Shown one piece after another: positions 62,555-64,000 of a stretch of 64,000 nt of DNA (positions within the stretch are counted from its first letter, which is position 1; each line of letters begins with the position of its first letter). Position numbers and translations under genes: made by a program. The notes under the pieces were generated by a model that was given only the letters and a program-made list of their open reading frames with translations, made no database searches and had not been told where the DNA came from. Origin of the DNA: Flammeovirgaceae bacterium (GTDB taxonomy: Bacteria; Bacteroidota; Bacteroidia; Cytophagales; Cyclobacteriaceae); contig JACJYU010000001.1 of assembly GCA_020635915.1 (NCBI GenBank), positions 1,960,501-2,024,500 on the forward strand, written 5' to 3'.

Positions 62555-64000
62555 CTAAGGTTTCAAAATGGTTGTTTCGTAAGCCGACTTTTCCACAAGC
62601 GGTTTACTGAAAAACACTGGAAAGTGTTTGTCGTTTGCCCAAAGTGGGAACAGGTTGTCGTAAAACTTGTTGCCGGGGACACCACTTTGCCCGGGTGCAT
62701 TGGTAAACATGGATTTGTCCCAGTCCTTGGTGTCCACCACAATCCTGAAAGTGGCCCCGTGGGTTTGGTTGTCCCCATTGCCCGTCATGCCGGGGGTGGA
62801 GCCGTAACCCCCGCGTGGGTACGGCCCTACTTCCAGCTTTTTTCTTGTGGAAGCGTCCACGGCATTGCTCAGCGGGTGCTTAATGAGCACGTGGTGGTTC
62901 TTTGCCTGGCCATAGGTCCATTTGCGCATGTCGGGGCCCAGTTTTTTGGAGAGGTCTGCCACGGCATCCTTTAGCGCGTTTATAATAAACCCATCCCTTG
63001 CGGCCACGGAGTTGGTGCCAAACTCAGGGCGCGCGGTCAATATCCAGTCGATTACCTTGCTGAGGGGAAGCGACCGCACCAGGTCCATTCCCTGTGACGG
63101 CACGAACAGGGGTTTTATATTTTCTTTCAGCCGCTCTTCCCATGCCTGATAAAGGGAAGGCTCAATAGCATTTTTATCCATTACAAAATCCCACTTGGCC
63201 AACATAAGCCGGGCGGCCTCAGTGGCTTTGTCATCGGACTTTAGTCCGTTGAGCAAGGGCACCAGGGTGCGGGCAGGGATGGACAGGTAATCGGTTTGCA
63301 GCCGCATCATATCGGCAATGGAAAACTTCCTGTTCATGGCCAGCACTTCATTGATGCGGTCTGCCCGGTAACTTTCGGCCCAGCTCCAGCCTACGGCATT
63401 GCGGTGTTCATAATTGTCGGGCACCAGGTTTTCGTTGGCGGTGGCCCAAAACCCTTTTTCAGGATTGTAGATATGCGGCAATGATTTGATGGGCAAAAAG
63501 CCTGCCCACTCATAACGGCCATCGCCAGGCACCGGCACCATGCCGCTCCAGCCCTTCCGCATGGGCGCCACGCCCACCACCTGCCATCCGATATTGCCTT
63601 TTTTGTCTGCCCATATCATGTTTTCGCCTGGCAGGTGGCTATAGGAGCAGGCCTCCCTGAACTCCTCCCAGGTTTTGGCCTGGTCCATCCTGAGGCTTGC
63701 CAGGTAAGGCGCACCGCCTACTTCCATCCATCCCGCCCGCACTGCATAGGCAATATTGTTTTTTTCGTCCATCAGGGTGACGGGCCCGTGCCGGGTATAG
63801 CGGTACTCTACATGTACGTCCGGTGCCCCCTTCACTTTGATCACATCCTTTATGATGTGCATATTTTCCCAGCCATCTTTGTACCTGTATTGGTCGCTGT
63901 TTTCGGGGTTCAGTTCATATACATACAAATCCTCACTATCGATTTCAAAAACGGTAAGCCCCCATGCACCATAATCGTTGTGGCCAATGGATACCCCGGG
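62555..64000 (-). CDS. Penicillin acylase family (Ntn-hydrolase) protein, 5' truncated
   Basis: The frame is open to the right edge, so 481 C-terminal residues are visible and the start is outside. Family segments are PGVSIGHNDYGAWGLTVFE at the edge, RYTRHGPVTLMDEKN, YSHLPGENMIWADKKGNIGW, ATANENLVPDNY, YRADRINEVL, and MTGNGDNQTHGATFRIVVD. Penicillin acylases are exported, self-cleaving N-terminal-nucleophile hydrolases that split amide bonds of beta-lactams or acyl-homoserine lactones. The nucleophile Ser, the linker peptide and the signal peptide lie beyond the window. Natural substrate unknown. Confidence 0.92.
   Translation of the reverse strand, partial: PGVSIGHNDYGAWGLTVFEIDSEDLYVYELNPENSDQYRYKDGWENMHIIKDVIKVKGAPDVHVEYRYTRHGPVTLMDEKNNIAYAVRAGWMEVGGAPYLASLRMDQAKTWEEFREACSYSHLPGENMIWADKKGNIGWQVVGVAPMRKGWSGMVPVPGDGRYEWAGFLPIKSLPHIYNPEKGFWATANENLVPDNYEHRNAVGWSWAESYRADRINEVLAMNRKFSIADMMRLQTDYLSIPARTLVPLLNGLKSDDKATEAARLMLAKWDFVMDKNAIEPSLYQAWEERLKENIKPLFVPSQGMDLVRSLPLSKVIDWILTARPEFGTNSVAARDGFIINALKDAVADLSKKLGPDMRKWTYGQAKNHHVLIKHPLSNAVDASTRKKLEVGPYPRGGYGSTPGMTGNGDNQTHGATFRIVVDTKDWDKSMFTNAPGQSGVPGNKFYDNLFPLWANDKHFPVFFSKPLVEKSAYETTILKP

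Overview
The window is a chromosomal segment of a gliding-type Bacteroidota bacterium, most likely of the Cytophagales. The evidence is a porP-gldKLMN type IX secretion (T9SS) cluster, a SprE/PorW-like lipoprotein, the ~388-residue Bacteroidota form of PurM, a DUF4271-hemD pair, an ATP synthase operon without beta and epsilon, TonB receptors with carboxypeptidase-like N-terminal domains, and repeated TAnnTTTG promoter elements. Base composition is close to half G+C. No CRISPR array, insertion sequence, phage or rRNA gene was seen. Most of the window is ordinary core genome with a few accessory patches.

Layout, left to right. 1-2.7 kb: a left-truncated beta-propeller/OmpA protein (PorE-like architecture) and a Calx-beta lipoprotein. 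2.7-13.5 kb: purM, a SpoU-type RNA methyltransferase, an exported SAM methyltransferase, mutS, pyruvate carboxylase, tatC and an acyl-CoA desaturase. 13.5-17.1 kb: a DinB-like protein, a CstB-like persulfide dioxygenase/rhodanese, a sterol-desaturase-type membrane oxygenase, a 77-residue membrane protein and a CHY zinc finger protein. 17.1-20.7 kb: a Cys/His-rich small protein, a TonB-dependent receptor and a lipoprotein, probably one metal-related uptake unit. 20.7-26.9 kb: a tripartite RND efflux operon on the minus strand, preceded by a doubtful small exported protein. 26.9-28.7 kb: a gene-poor scar with a broken serine hydrolase, a possible second gene relic, and tRNA-Leu(TAA) and tRNA-Gly(GCC). 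28.7-39.4 kb: an exported beta-propeller/caspase protein, uvrA, a LytS/LytTR two-component pair, a small helical protein, hemW, DUF4271 and hemD.

39.5-53.3 kb is the envelope and motility block. porP-gldK-gldL-gldM-gldN encodes the T9SS outer-membrane partner, the GldK/GldN ring and the GldLM proton-driven motor. It is followed in the opposite direction by sprE-(PBP1A)-uvrC. A divergent M23 peptidase-bactofilin pair then leads directly into the ATP synthase accessory genes. 53.2-59.0 kb: atpZ-like, atpI-like, then atpB-E-F-H-A-G ending at a good intrinsic terminator. 59.0-64.0 kb: a UbiA-like membrane protein coupled to a methyltransferase, a GNAT-like protein coupled to a VTT membrane protein, and a right-truncated penicillin acylase family enzyme.

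The most unusual signals are a carbohydrate-binding (CBM5/12-like) pattern embedded in GldN, a terminator-like hairpin between atpE and atpF, a low-G+C segment spanning the middle of uvrC and most of the PBP1A gene, an exported caspase-like protein, an exported SAM methyltransferase, and promoter elements placed so close to several start codons that their mRNAs should be leaderless. I did not find a clearly new multi-gene system.
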